Shown here in pieces: positions 6,505 to 13,696 of a stretch of DNA of 17,398 bases; within the stretch, counting starts at the first letter, position 1; each line of letters opens with the position of its first letter. Under the pieces are notes generated by a model. That model had not been told where the DNA came from and did not search any database. It worked only from the letters and a program-made list of their open reading frames with translations. This DNA is from Syntrophomonadaceae bacterium (GTDB lineage Bacteria > Bacillota_D > Dethiobacteria > DTU022 > UBA8154). The position numbers and the translations under genes were made by a program. The stretch spans positions 1-17,398 of the forward strand of contig SKMY01000164.1 of assembly GCA_007120815.1 (NCBI GenBank), read 5' to 3'.

Positions 6505-8112
6505 ACCATGAAAGGTGAAACCTACTACACCCCGCTGACCCCCATAAACTTTCTGGTTCGTAGTGCAGCTGTTTTTCCGGAGAAAACAGCTGTTGTTTAC
6601 AAGGACAACCGGTTCTCGTACCGGGCGTTTTATGAACGCGTAAACCGCCTGGCTTCTGCCCTGCAGCGTGAAGGAATTGAAAAAGGGGACCGGGTAGCCT
6701 TCCTCTCCCCCAACATCCCTCCTCTCCTGGAAGCACACTACGGGGTTCCCCTTGCCGGGGCTGTCCTGGTTGCCATTAACACCCGTCTGGCGTCCCGGGA
6801 AATCTTGTACATCTTGAATCACTCCGGCGCAAAAATACTGTTTGTAGACACCGTCCTTGCAAAACTCATCGAGCCAATTAAGGAAGAGCTTGAAACAACA
6901 AAGCAGTTCGTTATCATTGTGGATGAAGATCCATCCAGCCCGCTGGAGGGTATGGAATACGAGGAATTCCTGGCCAAGGGAAGCAGCGATCCTGTGGAAG
7001 TCGATATTGCAGACGAAAACGATACCATCACCATTAACTATACCAGCGGAACCACCGGGCAGCCCAAGGGTGTGATGTACACTCACAGGGGTGCCTATTT
7101 GAATGCCCTGGGCGAATGCCTGGAAATGAACATGAGCAGTTACAGCAATTACTTGTGGACGCTCCCAATGTTCCACTGCAACGGATGGTGTTTCACCTGG
7201 GGGGTAACGGCCGTTGGGGGAACTCATTACTGTCTTCGCGCTGTCGATGCGGATAAAATTTTCGACTTGATCGAAAATGATAACATTACCCATTTCTGTG
7301 CCGCCCCCACGGTATTGATCACCCTGACTGGTAGCCCCCGGTCGAGCCAACTGAATATTCAGCAAAAGCTCCAGGTGGTCACCGCCGGGGCGCCCCCATC
7401 ACCGACCATTATTCAAAAAATGGAAGGAATGGGCGCAGTCATTACCCATGTTTACGGGCTCACTGAAACCTACGGTCCCCACAGCATTTGCGAGTGGCAG
7501 CCCCAATGGGACAGCCTACCCGCTGAAGAAGTAGCCATCATTAAAGCCAGGCAGGGGGTACCCTACATCCACGCCTTGGAAATGAGAGTGGTTGACAGCG
7601 CCATGGAGGATGTACCGCGGGATGGGATGACCATCGGTGAAGTGATTATGCGCGGGAACAATGTCATGAAAGGATACTTTCTGCAGGAGGAAGCCACCCG
7701 CGAAGCCTTCCACGGGGGATGGTTCCACAGCGGAGACCTGGCGGTTGTGCACGAAGACGGCTATATCGAAATCAAGGACAGAAAAAAAGACATCATCATA
7801 AGCGGGGGAGAAAATATCTCCACGGTTGAAGTAGAAAACACCATCTATAAACACCCGGATGTCCAAGAAGTTGCCGTGGTGGCCATTCCTCACGAAAAGT
7901 GGGGTGAAGTGCCCAAGGCATTTGTTGTTCCCAGGCCCGGGGCCAACCCCACTGAAGAAGGGATCATCGAGTTTTGCCGGGAGCACATGGCTCGCTACAA
8001 GTGCCCCAAAGCCGTGGAGTTCGGCGATCTTCCCAAAACCTCTACGGGGAAAATTCAAAAGTATATTCTTCGGGCAAAAGAATGGGAAGGCCATGAAAAA
8101 AAGGTAAATTAA
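6502..8112 (+). CDS. AMP-forming acyl-CoA synthetase (long/medium-chain fatty-acid-CoA ligase family)
   Basis: This ANL-superfamily enzyme activates a carboxylic acid to its CoA thioester through an acyl-adenylate. From the ATG at 6502 it has 536 residues. The AMP-binding loop YTSGTTGQPKG is at 180-190 and YGLTETYG at 318-325. GGWFHSGD is at about 405-412, the hinge region DRKKDIIISGGENIS at about 426-440, and the catalytic lysine motif LPKTSTGK ends at Lys517. That lysine is the position acetylated by AcuA in B. subtilis AcsA. The family usually begins close to YYTPLTPxNFL, which supports the ATG at 6502 (or 6508). A longer frame can be read from GTG 6475, but that codon is part of the Shine-Dalgarno, and GTG 6481 remains possible. 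It is divergent from thiolase-acuA. The acid substrate is unknown; fatty acids are likeliest from the overall sequence. Confidence 0.93.
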   Translation: MTMKGETYYTPLTPINFLVRSAAVFPEKTAVVYKDNRFSYRAFYERVNRLASALQREGIEKGDRVAFLSPNIPPLLEAHYGVPLAGAVLVAINTRLASREILYILNHSGAKILFVDTVLAKLIEPIKEELETTKQFVIIVDEDPSSPLEGMEYEEFLAKGSSDPVEVDIADENDTITINYTSGTTGQPKGVMYTHRGAYLNALGECLEMNMSSYSNYLWTLPMFHCNGWCFTWGVTAVGGTHYCLRAVDADKIFDLIENDNITHFCAAPTVLITLTGSPRSSQLNIQQKLQVVTAGAPPSPTIIQKMEGMGAVITHVYGLTETYGPHSICEWQPQWDSLPAEEVAIIKARQGVPYIHALEMRVVDSAMEDVPRDGMTIGEVIMRGNNVMKGYFLQEEATREAFHGGWFHSGDLAVVHEDGYIEIKDRKKDIIISGGENISTVEVENTIYKHPDVQEVAVVAIPHEKWGEVPKAFVVPRPGANPTEEGIIEFCREHMARYKCPKAVEFGDLPKTSTGKIQKYILRAKEWEGHEKKVN

Positions 8113-8465
8113 CCCCCACGGCTCTCGCAAGCCTTGGGTTGTTATGAAACAGGTTTTAACCCACCCTGCAGCGGCGGCTTTTTTAAGGGCCTCTGATCAA
8201 AGGGCTAAGGGGCATAAAAATTAAATCTATAAGCACTACCAGGCAACAGGCAGCCGGGCAGTTAACCGTTATTCGTTTAACACCAGGTAATTGCACGGTT
8301 GTCTATTGTGCTTACCGACCAAAACATGGTCAAAATCAAATTATTTTTCGACAAAATAAAGGAAGTGTCAAATTTTTGGCGAACTTAAGAAGTACACTTT
8401 TCCCTTATTTTTTATGCCTTCCATGTATCCGCTAAATATATCGGCGAGGACGTAAGACAGGTTTT
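8113..8465. other. Intergenic region between acyl-CoA synthetase and sensor kinase
   Basis: No gene is seen here. A weak terminator candidate covers 8131-8182: TGGGTT (8135-8140) pairs with AACCCA (8158-8163), followed by a GC-rich stretch ending in GGC and six T (8177-8182). Further on, AAGTGT/ACACTT forms a 6-bp inverted repeat with arms near 8363 and 8394. The kinase operon promoter should be here, but no clear -35/-10 pair was found. Confidence 0.35.
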
Positions 8466-10055
8466 ATGCCAAAAAATAACATGAGCCTGAGTTCAAAAAT
8501 AATGCTGCTGTCTTTTTTTCTTGTGCTGGCTGCAATACTGTCCAGTGTAGCGGTTTTTATCGGAAACTTTTCCTCAAAGCTGGAGCAGGAGCTGGGGAAC
8601 CGGGCCCTGGCTATAGCCCGGACCGTTGCACAAATACCGGAAATCCAATATTATATCGGACAACGTGATGGATACATGCTTATCCAACCCATAGCAGAAA
8701 GAATAAGACTTTCAACCCAAACAGAATATATTGTTATTTTGGACATGGATAAAAAGAGGTTTTCTCATCCCTTGCAGGAACGCATCGGGCAGGCGTTTGA
8801 AGGAAAAGATGGCGAGCCCGCTTTTGAGTCGGAAGAAGTCGTTTCCAGGGCAACGGGGGTAGCCGGACAGTCAGTTCGAGCTTTTTCACCCATTTATATT
8901 GATGAAGGCACTACCCAGGTGGGCGTTGTTTTGGTTGGCATTCTTTCTCCATCCCTGGTTGAGCTGCTAGGGGCCATAGGCAGTGATATTTCTTTTTCCC
9001 TCATGGCCGGGTTACTAGCCGGAATTGCGGGCTCCTTTCTTCTGGCTAAAAACATAAAAAAAATCATGTTCGACCTGGAACCTTCGGAGATCGCCCATAT
9101 GCTGGAAGAAAGAACGGCTGTTTTTCATTCCATTGAAGAAGGACTTATCGCCATAAACGCAGAAAATCAAATCAGCGTAATGAATAATATGGCCAAACGA
9201 ATTTTTGGGGTACGAGAAAATGCTCTGGGAAAAGACATTACCGAAGTAATTCCCGGATCATGGCTTCCCATGACAGCTAAAACCGGCATCCCGGAATACA
9301 ACCAGGTCAGGACCATAAACAATACCACTATTCTGGTTAATCGAATTCCCATCTGGGTGCGAGGCCAGGTGGTCGGTGCTGTATCCACCTTTCGCGATAA
9401 AACGGAGGTTTACCGGCTGGCGGAAGAACTCACCGGCGTCAAAGATTTCATTGATGCCCTGCGGGTTCAAAATCATGAAACCATTAATAAGCTGCACACC
9501 ATCGCTGGATTGATCCAACTGGATAAAGAAGAAGAGGCATTAGACTTTATCTTTAAAGAAATTGAAAAACAGCAGGAAATTACCAGCTTTTTAACGGAAA
9601 ACATCAAGGATTACAGCGTTGCCGGCCTTATCCTGGGCAAATATAACCGGGCTCAGGAGTTGAAAGTGAATTTTGTAATCGACCGTAACAGCCGCCTGCA
9701 CCGGCTCCCCCGTAATCTGGACAGCAGTGCACTGATTATCATTATCGGGAACATACTGGAAAATGCCTTTGACGCCGTCATCGCAAAACCACAGGCAGAC
9801 CGTCAGGTTACATTCTCCATCCGTGATGAAGATGAAAAGGATAAGCTCATACTGGACGTTCAGGATACCGGAAAAGGTATAGACCCATCCATTCGATCCG
9901 AAATTTTTAAAAAAGGATTTACCACGAAGAACAAAAGTGGACACGGGCTGGGCCTGCCGCTGGTAAAAACGTACGTGGATAATTCCGGTGGAATCATTCG
10001 GTTAAACTCCCGGCAGGATAAGGGAACCCGTATCATCATAGAAGTTCCCCTGTAG
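8466..10055 (+). CDS. CitA/DcuS/DctS-type sensor histidine kinase
   Basis: This is a membrane sensor kinase of the family that detects citrate or C4-dicarboxylates. It has 529 residues. The first membrane helix is at about 10-33 and the extracytoplasmic Cache/PDC sensor at about 38-168. A second helix spans about 172-194, a cytoplasmic PAS domain about 210-315, and an SpoB-type dimerisation helix contains His337 in VQNHETINKLHTIAGL. The ATPase domain has the N box GNILENAFDA (428-437), DTGKGI (467-472) and GHGLGL (492-497). In the sensor, RFSHP (98-102) and the Arg in SVRAFSPIYI (138) match positions that hold carboxylates in DcuS/CitA, so an organic-acid ligand is likely. The ATG has only weak Shine-Dalgarno support; a second in-frame ATG is at residue 6. 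The response regulator starts 23 bases downstream. Confidence 0.93.
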   Translation: MPKNNMSLSSKIMLLSFFLVLAAILSSVAVFIGNFSSKLEQELGNRALAIARTVAQIPEIQYYIGQRDGYMLIQPIAERIRLSTQTEYIVILDMDKKRFSHPLQERIGQAFEGKDGEPAFESEEVVSRATGVAGQSVRAFSPIYIDEGTTQVGVVLVGILSPSLVELLGAIGSDISFSLMAGLLAGIAGSFLLAKNIKKIMFDLEPSEIAHMLEERTAVFHSIEEGLIAINAENQISVMNNMAKRIFGVRENALGKDITEVIPGSWLPMTAKTGIPEYNQVRTINNTTILVNRIPIWVRGQVVGAVSTFRDKTEVYRLAEELTGVKDFIDALRVQNHETINKLHTIAGLIQLDKEEEALDFIFKEIEKQQEITSFLTENIKDYSVAGLILGKYNRAQELKVNFVIDRNSRLHRLPRNLDSSALIIIIGNILENAFDAVIAKPQADRQVTFSIRDEDEKDKLILDVQDTGKGIDPSIRSEIFKKGFTTKNKSGHGLGLPLVKTYVDNSGGIIRLNSRQDKGTRIIIEVPL

Positions 10056-10078
10056 TAAATCGAAGGAGTGAAGATTGC

Positions 10079-10762
10079 GTGCAGCAAAAGAATATCACCA
10101 CCATTATCGTGGAAGACGATCCCATGGTGTTAGAAATAAACAAGCAGTTTGTGGAAAAAGTTGAAGGATTTTCTGTGGTTGGAGTCGCTCAAAGCGGCGA
10201 AGATGCCTTAAAACTACTGAAAACTATCAAACCACAGCTGGTCATCCTGGACATTTACCTGCCGGATCTAAGCGGTATTGACGTTTTAAAAGAAATGCGA
10301 TCAACGGGTTATCCTGCCGATGTGATTATGATTACAGCAGCCCGAGATGCTGAAACCATTAAAGAGGTTTTGCGTTACGGCGCCATAGACTATATTGTCA
10401 AGCCTTTTAAGTTCAGCCGCATGCAAAACGCACTGCTTTCCTACCGCATGCTCCGAGCCAGGCTGGAAGAAAAAACGACACTGGATCAGGAAGAGATTGA
10501 CGCCTTAAAAAAATCCAAATCCGTAGCAAAACCTTTCGAAGAGCTACCCAAGGGTCTCAATGAAGTCACCCTGAGACAGATTTTCCTCTACATGGTTAAG
10601 AAAAAAGACAGCCTGTCCGCTGAAGAGGTAGCCGAAGGCGTTGGTATTGCCCGGGTAACGGCCCGGCGCTACCTGGAATACCTGGCCAAGATAGGAAAAC
10701 TGCAGCTGGAAATTCAGTACGGTTCCGTTGGAAGACCCATTAACCGCTACTACATTGCATAA
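10079..10762 (+). CDS. CitB/DcuR/DctR-type response regulator
   Basis: This is the cognate regulator of the upstream kinase. The receiver domain (about 6-125) has the acidic pair D13/D14, phospho-acceptor Asp58 in LVILDIYLPD, Thr86 and Lys108 in YIVKPF. A linker follows, and then a DNA-binding helix-turn-helix at about 165-215 (SAEEVAEGVGIARVTARRYLEYL), typical of the CitB/DcuR branch. The length of 227 residues is normal. The start is GTG at 10079, with GGAG about ten bases upstream. It lies 23 bases after the kinase and 18 before the solute-binding protein gene. Its target promoters may include that of its own operon, but no operator could be identified. Confidence 0.94.
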   Translation: MQQKNITTIIVEDDPMVLEINKQFVEKVEGFSVVGVAQSGEDALKLLKTIKPQLVILDIYLPDLSGIDVLKEMRSTGYPADVIMITAARDAETIKEVLRYGAIDYIVKPFKFSRMQNALLSYRMLRARLEEKTTLDQEEIDALKKSKSVAKPFEELPKGLNEVTLRQIFLYMVKKKDSLSAEEVAEGVGIARVTARRYLEYLAKIGKLQLEIQYGSVGRPINRYYIA

Positions 10763-10780
10763 AAAAACACGGGTGTTAAT

Positions 10781-11827
10781 ATGGGAAAAAATGTTTCCTG
10801 GTTTATTGTCGTGGCCTTTATTTTCATAGTTCCCCTTTTCTTTCTGGCTATCAGCAACCCGCTCCCGCCGCGGGTTTATGATTATGAGCAGTTTGAAAAA
10901 ACCGATTACATCGTGATCAAGTTTTCCCATGTGGTTGAAGAGTTAACACCGAAAGGACAGGCAGCTCTTCGATTTGCCGACCTGGTGCACCAACGCACCG
11001 GCGGTCGTGTTGAAGTTCAAGTGTACCCCAACTCCCAACTTTACATGGACGGGGAAGAAGTCGAAGCATTAAGAAAAGGAAACGTCCAACTGATCGCACC
11101 GGCCACCTCCAAGATGGCTGAGTTCTTCCCTTACCTGCTTCTTTTTGACCTGCCTTTTCTATTTGAAGACTATAAGTCGGTCCACAATTTTATAGACAGT
11201 CCAACAGGACAGGAGATTATCGAACGAACCCGGGGAGACGATATGCTGGCCCTGGCCATGTGGGACAATGGGTTTAAGCACATGATTGGCAACCGGGTTT
11301 TTACCGGTTCAGCCCACTTTAAGAATGCCAAAATTCGAATGATGCCCTTTAGTGAAGTGCTAAAAAAACAGTTTGAAAAGTTCGGGGCAGAGCCTGTAGC
11401 CATGCGTTTCAGTGAAGTTTTTGAGGCTAAAAGAACCGGTCTGATTGACGGTTCCGAAAACACACCCTCCAATATTTACAGTCAAAGGTTTCACACCGTT
11501 CACCCAAATGTAACCCTGACAAACCACGGTTATCTGGGCTATATTGTTTTGACCAACGAGACTTTTTGGAAGGAACTGCCCGAGGATATTCGTGATATTT
11601 TAGAGCAAACGATGAAAGAAGTAACCCTTTGGGAGCGCGAACAAGCCATCAAGTTCAACGAGCGAGACCTGGTCCGGGTGATTAATGCTCCAGGTGTCCA
11701 GGTCAGCAACCTTTCCGAAGCAGAACGCTTGTACTGGAAAGAAACGCTGATGCCGCTCTATGATGAGTTCATGGAAGCGTACGGTGAAGACTACCTGAAC
11801 AGCGCCATGGAAATCCAACATAGATAA
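10781..11827 (+). CDS. DctP-family TRAP solute-binding protein without transporter subunits
   Basis: This is an extracytoplasmic solute-binding protein of the DctP family. An N-terminal hydrophobic helix at about 6-24 lacks a lipobox cysteine, so it acts as a signal peptide or an uncleaved anchor. The mature part begins around the KFSHVVEELTPKGQAA motif (47-62). Arg186 in NAKIRMMP is at the position that holds the ligand carboxylate in TRAP binding proteins, and the conserved ENTPSNIYSQRFHTV segment starts at 226. The length of 348 residues is normal. No DctQ or DctM membrane subunit follows; azlC starts ten bases later. In B. subtilis a protein of this family (DctB) is a co-sensor bound to kinase DctS rather than a transport subunit, and the position right after a DctS/DctR-type pair fits the same role here. 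Confidence 0.92.
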   Translation: MGKNVSWFIVVAFIFIVPLFFLAISNPLPPRVYDYEQFEKTDYIVIKFSHVVEELTPKGQAALRFADLVHQRTGGRVEVQVYPNSQLYMDGEEVEALRKGNVQLIAPATSKMAEFFPYLLLFDLPFLFEDYKSVHNFIDSPTGQEIIERTRGDDMLALAMWDNGFKHMIGNRVFTGSAHFKNAKIRMMPFSEVLKKQFEKFGAEPVAMRFSEVFEAKRTGLIDGSENTPSNIYSQRFHTVHPNVTLTNHGYLGYIVLTNETFWKELPEDIRDILEQTMKEVTLWEREQAIKFNERDLVRVINAPGVQVSNLSEAERLYWKETLMPLYDEFMEAYGEDYLNSAMEIQHR

Positions 11828-11837
11828 CCGGTGATAT

Positions 11838-12599
11838 ATGAACACATCAACACCTGAAATCGTCAACCATACTGAAAAACCGTCATACAAGCACAACATG
11901 AAAAAAGGGTTGGCCAGGGGATTGCCCATTGTTTTTGGCTACTTTCCCATCGGCTTTGCCTTTGGCATCCTGGCGGCCAACGCCGGTATCAGCCTGCTGG
12001 AAACAACCTTGATGTCTGTTTTCGTGTTTGCCGGTTCTGCTCAACTTATTGCTGTCGGGCTTTTTGAAAGCCAGGCAGGTTTGACGGCTATTGCCGTAAC
12101 CACCTTCCTGGTTAATCTCCGACATCTTTTAATGAGCGCCGCCCTTTCCCCCTATCTCGGTCATTTGAGCCGTTTGCAGCAGGGTCTGTTCTCTTTTCAG
12201 CTTACCGACGAGACCTTCGCTGTTCACAGTATGGATTTTAAAAACGAGACCCTTCCTTCCAAGGCCCGCATATTTGCCACCAACATGGTGGCTCACCTGG
12301 CCTGGATTCTCAGCAGCTTTTTAGGAGCCTGGGCTGGAAGCCTCTTGACAGGCCTGGATGCCTGGGGATTTGATTATGCCCTGCCTGCTATGTTTATTGC
12401 TCTGCTGGTGATGCACCTGAAGGAACGGAAAAAGATCATTATTGCTGTTTTTGCCCTGAGCTTATCAACCGTTTTGTACTGTATAACAGAAGGCCACGGC
12501 TACATTATCGCAACAACCCTGGCAGCGGCCACCCTGGGTCTGCTCCTGGAAAAAAGAAAACCTGCAGTAGGCTGTGCTGAGGAACTAGAAATAAAATAA
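11838..12599 (+). CDS. azlC: AzlC-family branched-chain amino acid exporter subunit
   Basis: This is the large integral membrane subunit of the AzlCD type, which exports branched-chain amino acids or analogues in characterised cases. The family start KGLARGLPIVFGYFPIGFAFGILA is visible at about 22-45, followed by FVFAGSAQLIAVGL, TTFLVNLRHLLMSAALSPYL and FQLTDETFAV. Several hydrophobic helices follow up to the C-terminal KKR-rich tail. It has 253 residues. The ATG at 11838 has GGTGAT shortly before it and lies ten bases after the solute-binding protein gene. Expression under a carboxylate-type two-component system is unusual for this family. Confidence 0.93.
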   Translation: MNTSTPEIVNHTEKPSYKHNMKKGLARGLPIVFGYFPIGFAFGILAANAGISLLETTLMSVFVFAGSAQLIAVGLFESQAGLTAIAVTTFLVNLRHLLMSAALSPYLGHLSRLQQGLFSFQLTDETFAVHSMDFKNETLPSKARIFATNMVAHLAWILSSFLGAWAGSLLTGLDAWGFDYALPAMFIALLVMHLKERKKIIIAVFALSLSTVLYCITEGHGYIIATTLAAATLGLLLEKRKPAVGCAEELEIK

Positions 12600-12646
12600 A
12601 TCATGCGGTTTATGAGCATATCCGGTTTGGAGAGGATTGAAATTCA

Positions 12647-12979
12647 ATGACGCTGCTTGACCCGACAGTCTTGCTTGCTATTACCTTAATGGCACTGACA
12701 ACCTACCTTCCCCGATTTTTTCCCCTGCTGATCCTTTCCAGGCGAAAACTGCCGGCTCTGCTGGAATGCTGGCTTTCTTACGTGCCGGTTGCCGTGTTGG
12801 CCGCTCTCCTTGGTCCGGTGCTCCTGGCCCCGGAAGGATACCTGAACCTGCTCCCTGCATCCAACCTGTATTTCTGGGCGGCAATTCCCTGTTTGATTGC
12901 GGCTTTAAACACAAAAAACATGTTCATTACGGTCCTTGTTGGCATGGGAAGCATGGCCTTACTCCGTTTTATCATTTAA
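12647..12979 (+). CDS. azlD: AzlD-family small exporter subunit
   Basis: This is the small membrane partner of AzlC. It has 110 residues with four hydrophobic segments and the family-typical beginning ALTTYLPRFFPLLIL (residues 16-30), then CWLSYVPVAVLAALLGPVLL and FWAAIPCLIAALNTKNMFITVLVGM. GGAGAGG precedes the ATG by about 11 bases. The 47-base gap after azlC is larger than usual, but no terminator lies in it. It ends the probable five-gene operon, and no strong terminator was found right after it. Confidence 0.93.
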   Translation: MTLLDPTVLLAITLMALTTYLPRFFPLLILSRRKLPALLECWLSYVPVAVLAALLGPVLLAPEGYLNLLPASNLYFWAAIPCLIAALNTKNMFITVLVGMGSMALLRFII

Positions 12980-12980
12980 T

Positions 12981-13019
12981 AGAAATAATAAAAGGATTTC
13001 TATAAAGAAATAATAAAAG
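12981..13019. repeat. Two 14-bp direct repeats upstream of rubrerythrin
   Basis: AGAAATAATAAAAG occurs exactly at 12981-12994 and 13006-13019, a 25-bp period. The first copy together with ATTTCT (12996-13001) also forms a 6-bp inverted repeat. They lie between azlD and the rubrerythrin promoter and may be protein-binding sites. Low sequence complexity means chance is possible. Confidence 0.45.
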
Positions 13020-13044
13020 AAGAAGGGATTTCAAAAGATATGTT

Positions 13045-13076
13045 GAATTGTTTAATAAAAACAATTCTGGTATAAA
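13045..13076 (+). promoter_or_regulatory. Rubrerythrin promoter with overlapping inverted-repeat operator
   Basis: TTGTTT (13048-13053), a 17-base spacer and TATAAA (13071-13076) with TGG in front (extended -10). A perfect inverted repeat GAATTGTTT-aataa-AAACAATTC (13045-13053 and 13059-13067) covers the -35 box and most of the spacer, so a bound repressor would block the polymerase. It does not match the PerR or Rex consensus; the regulator is unknown. The predicted start is near 13083, about 20 bases before the gene. Confidence 0.6.
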
Positions 13077-13101
13077 CAAACATACTGAAGGAGTGATTGT
13101 A

Positions 13102-13599
13102 TTGAAAACGAATGATAATTTAATGGCCGCTTTTGCCGGCGAGTCCCAGGCGAACCGCAAATACCTGGCATTCTCCCAGAAAGCAGAAAAAGAAGGGTAC
13201 AAAAATATTGCCCGCCTCTTTAAAGCGGTAGCCGAAGCAGAGACCATCCATGCATTAAAACACCTGGAAGTTGCCGGCAAGGTGAAAAGCACCCTGGAAA
13301 ACCTGGAAACAGCGGTGGAAGGCGAACATTATGAATTTACCACCATGTACCCGGAATTCATCCAGGACGCCAAGAACGAAGACCAGGCCAAAGCGATAAA
13401 GTCCTTTGAATTTGCCAATGAAGCAGAAAAAGTCCACGGAAAAACTTTTGAGGAATTAAAAGCGCTGGTAGAAAACGGAAACGACATGGAAGACAAAGAG
13501 ATCAATCTTTGCCCTGTCTGCGGTTGGGTCGGCGCTGGGGATGCGCCGGAACGCTGCCCCATTTGCAATGCATCCGCCAAAGTATTTCAAAAGTATTAA
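13102..13599 (+). CDS. rbr: Rubrerythrin (diiron peroxidase with C-terminal rubredoxin-like domain)
   Basis: This cytoplasmic hydrogen-peroxide reductase protects anaerobes from oxidants. It has 165 residues from the TTG at 13102. The four-helix diiron domain shows E14 (GESQANRKY), E47-x2-H50 (ETIH), E74 (EGEHYEF) and E109-x2-H112 (EKVH). The rubredoxin-like iron site is C137-x2-C140 and C152-x2-C155. The TTG is chosen because GAAGGAG lies eight bases upstream and MKTNDNLMAAFAGESQANRKYLAF is the usual family start; reading from TTG 13048 would add 18 residues across the promoter and Shine-Dalgarno. It has its own promoter and a strong terminator, so it is likely monocistronic. Confidence 0.96.
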   Translation: MKTNDNLMAAFAGESQANRKYLAFSQKAEKEGYKNIARLFKAVAEAETIHALKHLEVAGKVKSTLENLETAVEGEHYEFTTMYPEFIQDAKNEDQAKAIKSFEFANEAEKVHGKTFEELKALVENGNDMEDKEINLCPVCGWVGAGDAPERCPICNASAKVFQKY

Positions 13600-13636
13600 T
13601 ATAAACCTGTCCTTTTTTCTTCCCTCTTGACGTTTT

Positions 13637-13677
13637 AAAAGACAGCCTTGCCCTTTTAGGCATGGGCTGTCTTTTTT
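13637..13677 (+). terminator. Rho-independent terminator shared by rubrerythrin and the AbrB-family gene
   Basis: A perfect 11-bp stem AAAAGACAGCC (13637-13647) / GGCTGTCTTTT (13665-13675) is followed by T to 13677. The arms are A- and T-flanked on both sides, and the two genes converge here, so it probably works in both directions. Confidence 0.88.
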
Positions 13678-13696
13678 CGCGTTTGAGGAGAACTGA

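Noticed and set aside
6454..7365. A 303-residue open frame on the minus strand opposite the acyl-CoA synthetase
   Set aside because: It is antisense to a gene with all family motifs, its product shows no recognisable domain, and it lacks a convincing start context.
12681..13005. Open frames overlapping azlD in other frames
   Set aside because: azlD has the correct length, membrane profile and family motifs; the others are shadows.
13048..13101. N-terminal extension of rubrerythrin from TTG 13048
   Set aside because: It would translate the promoter, operator and Shine-Dalgarno; TTG 13102 has a perfect site and the conserved family start.
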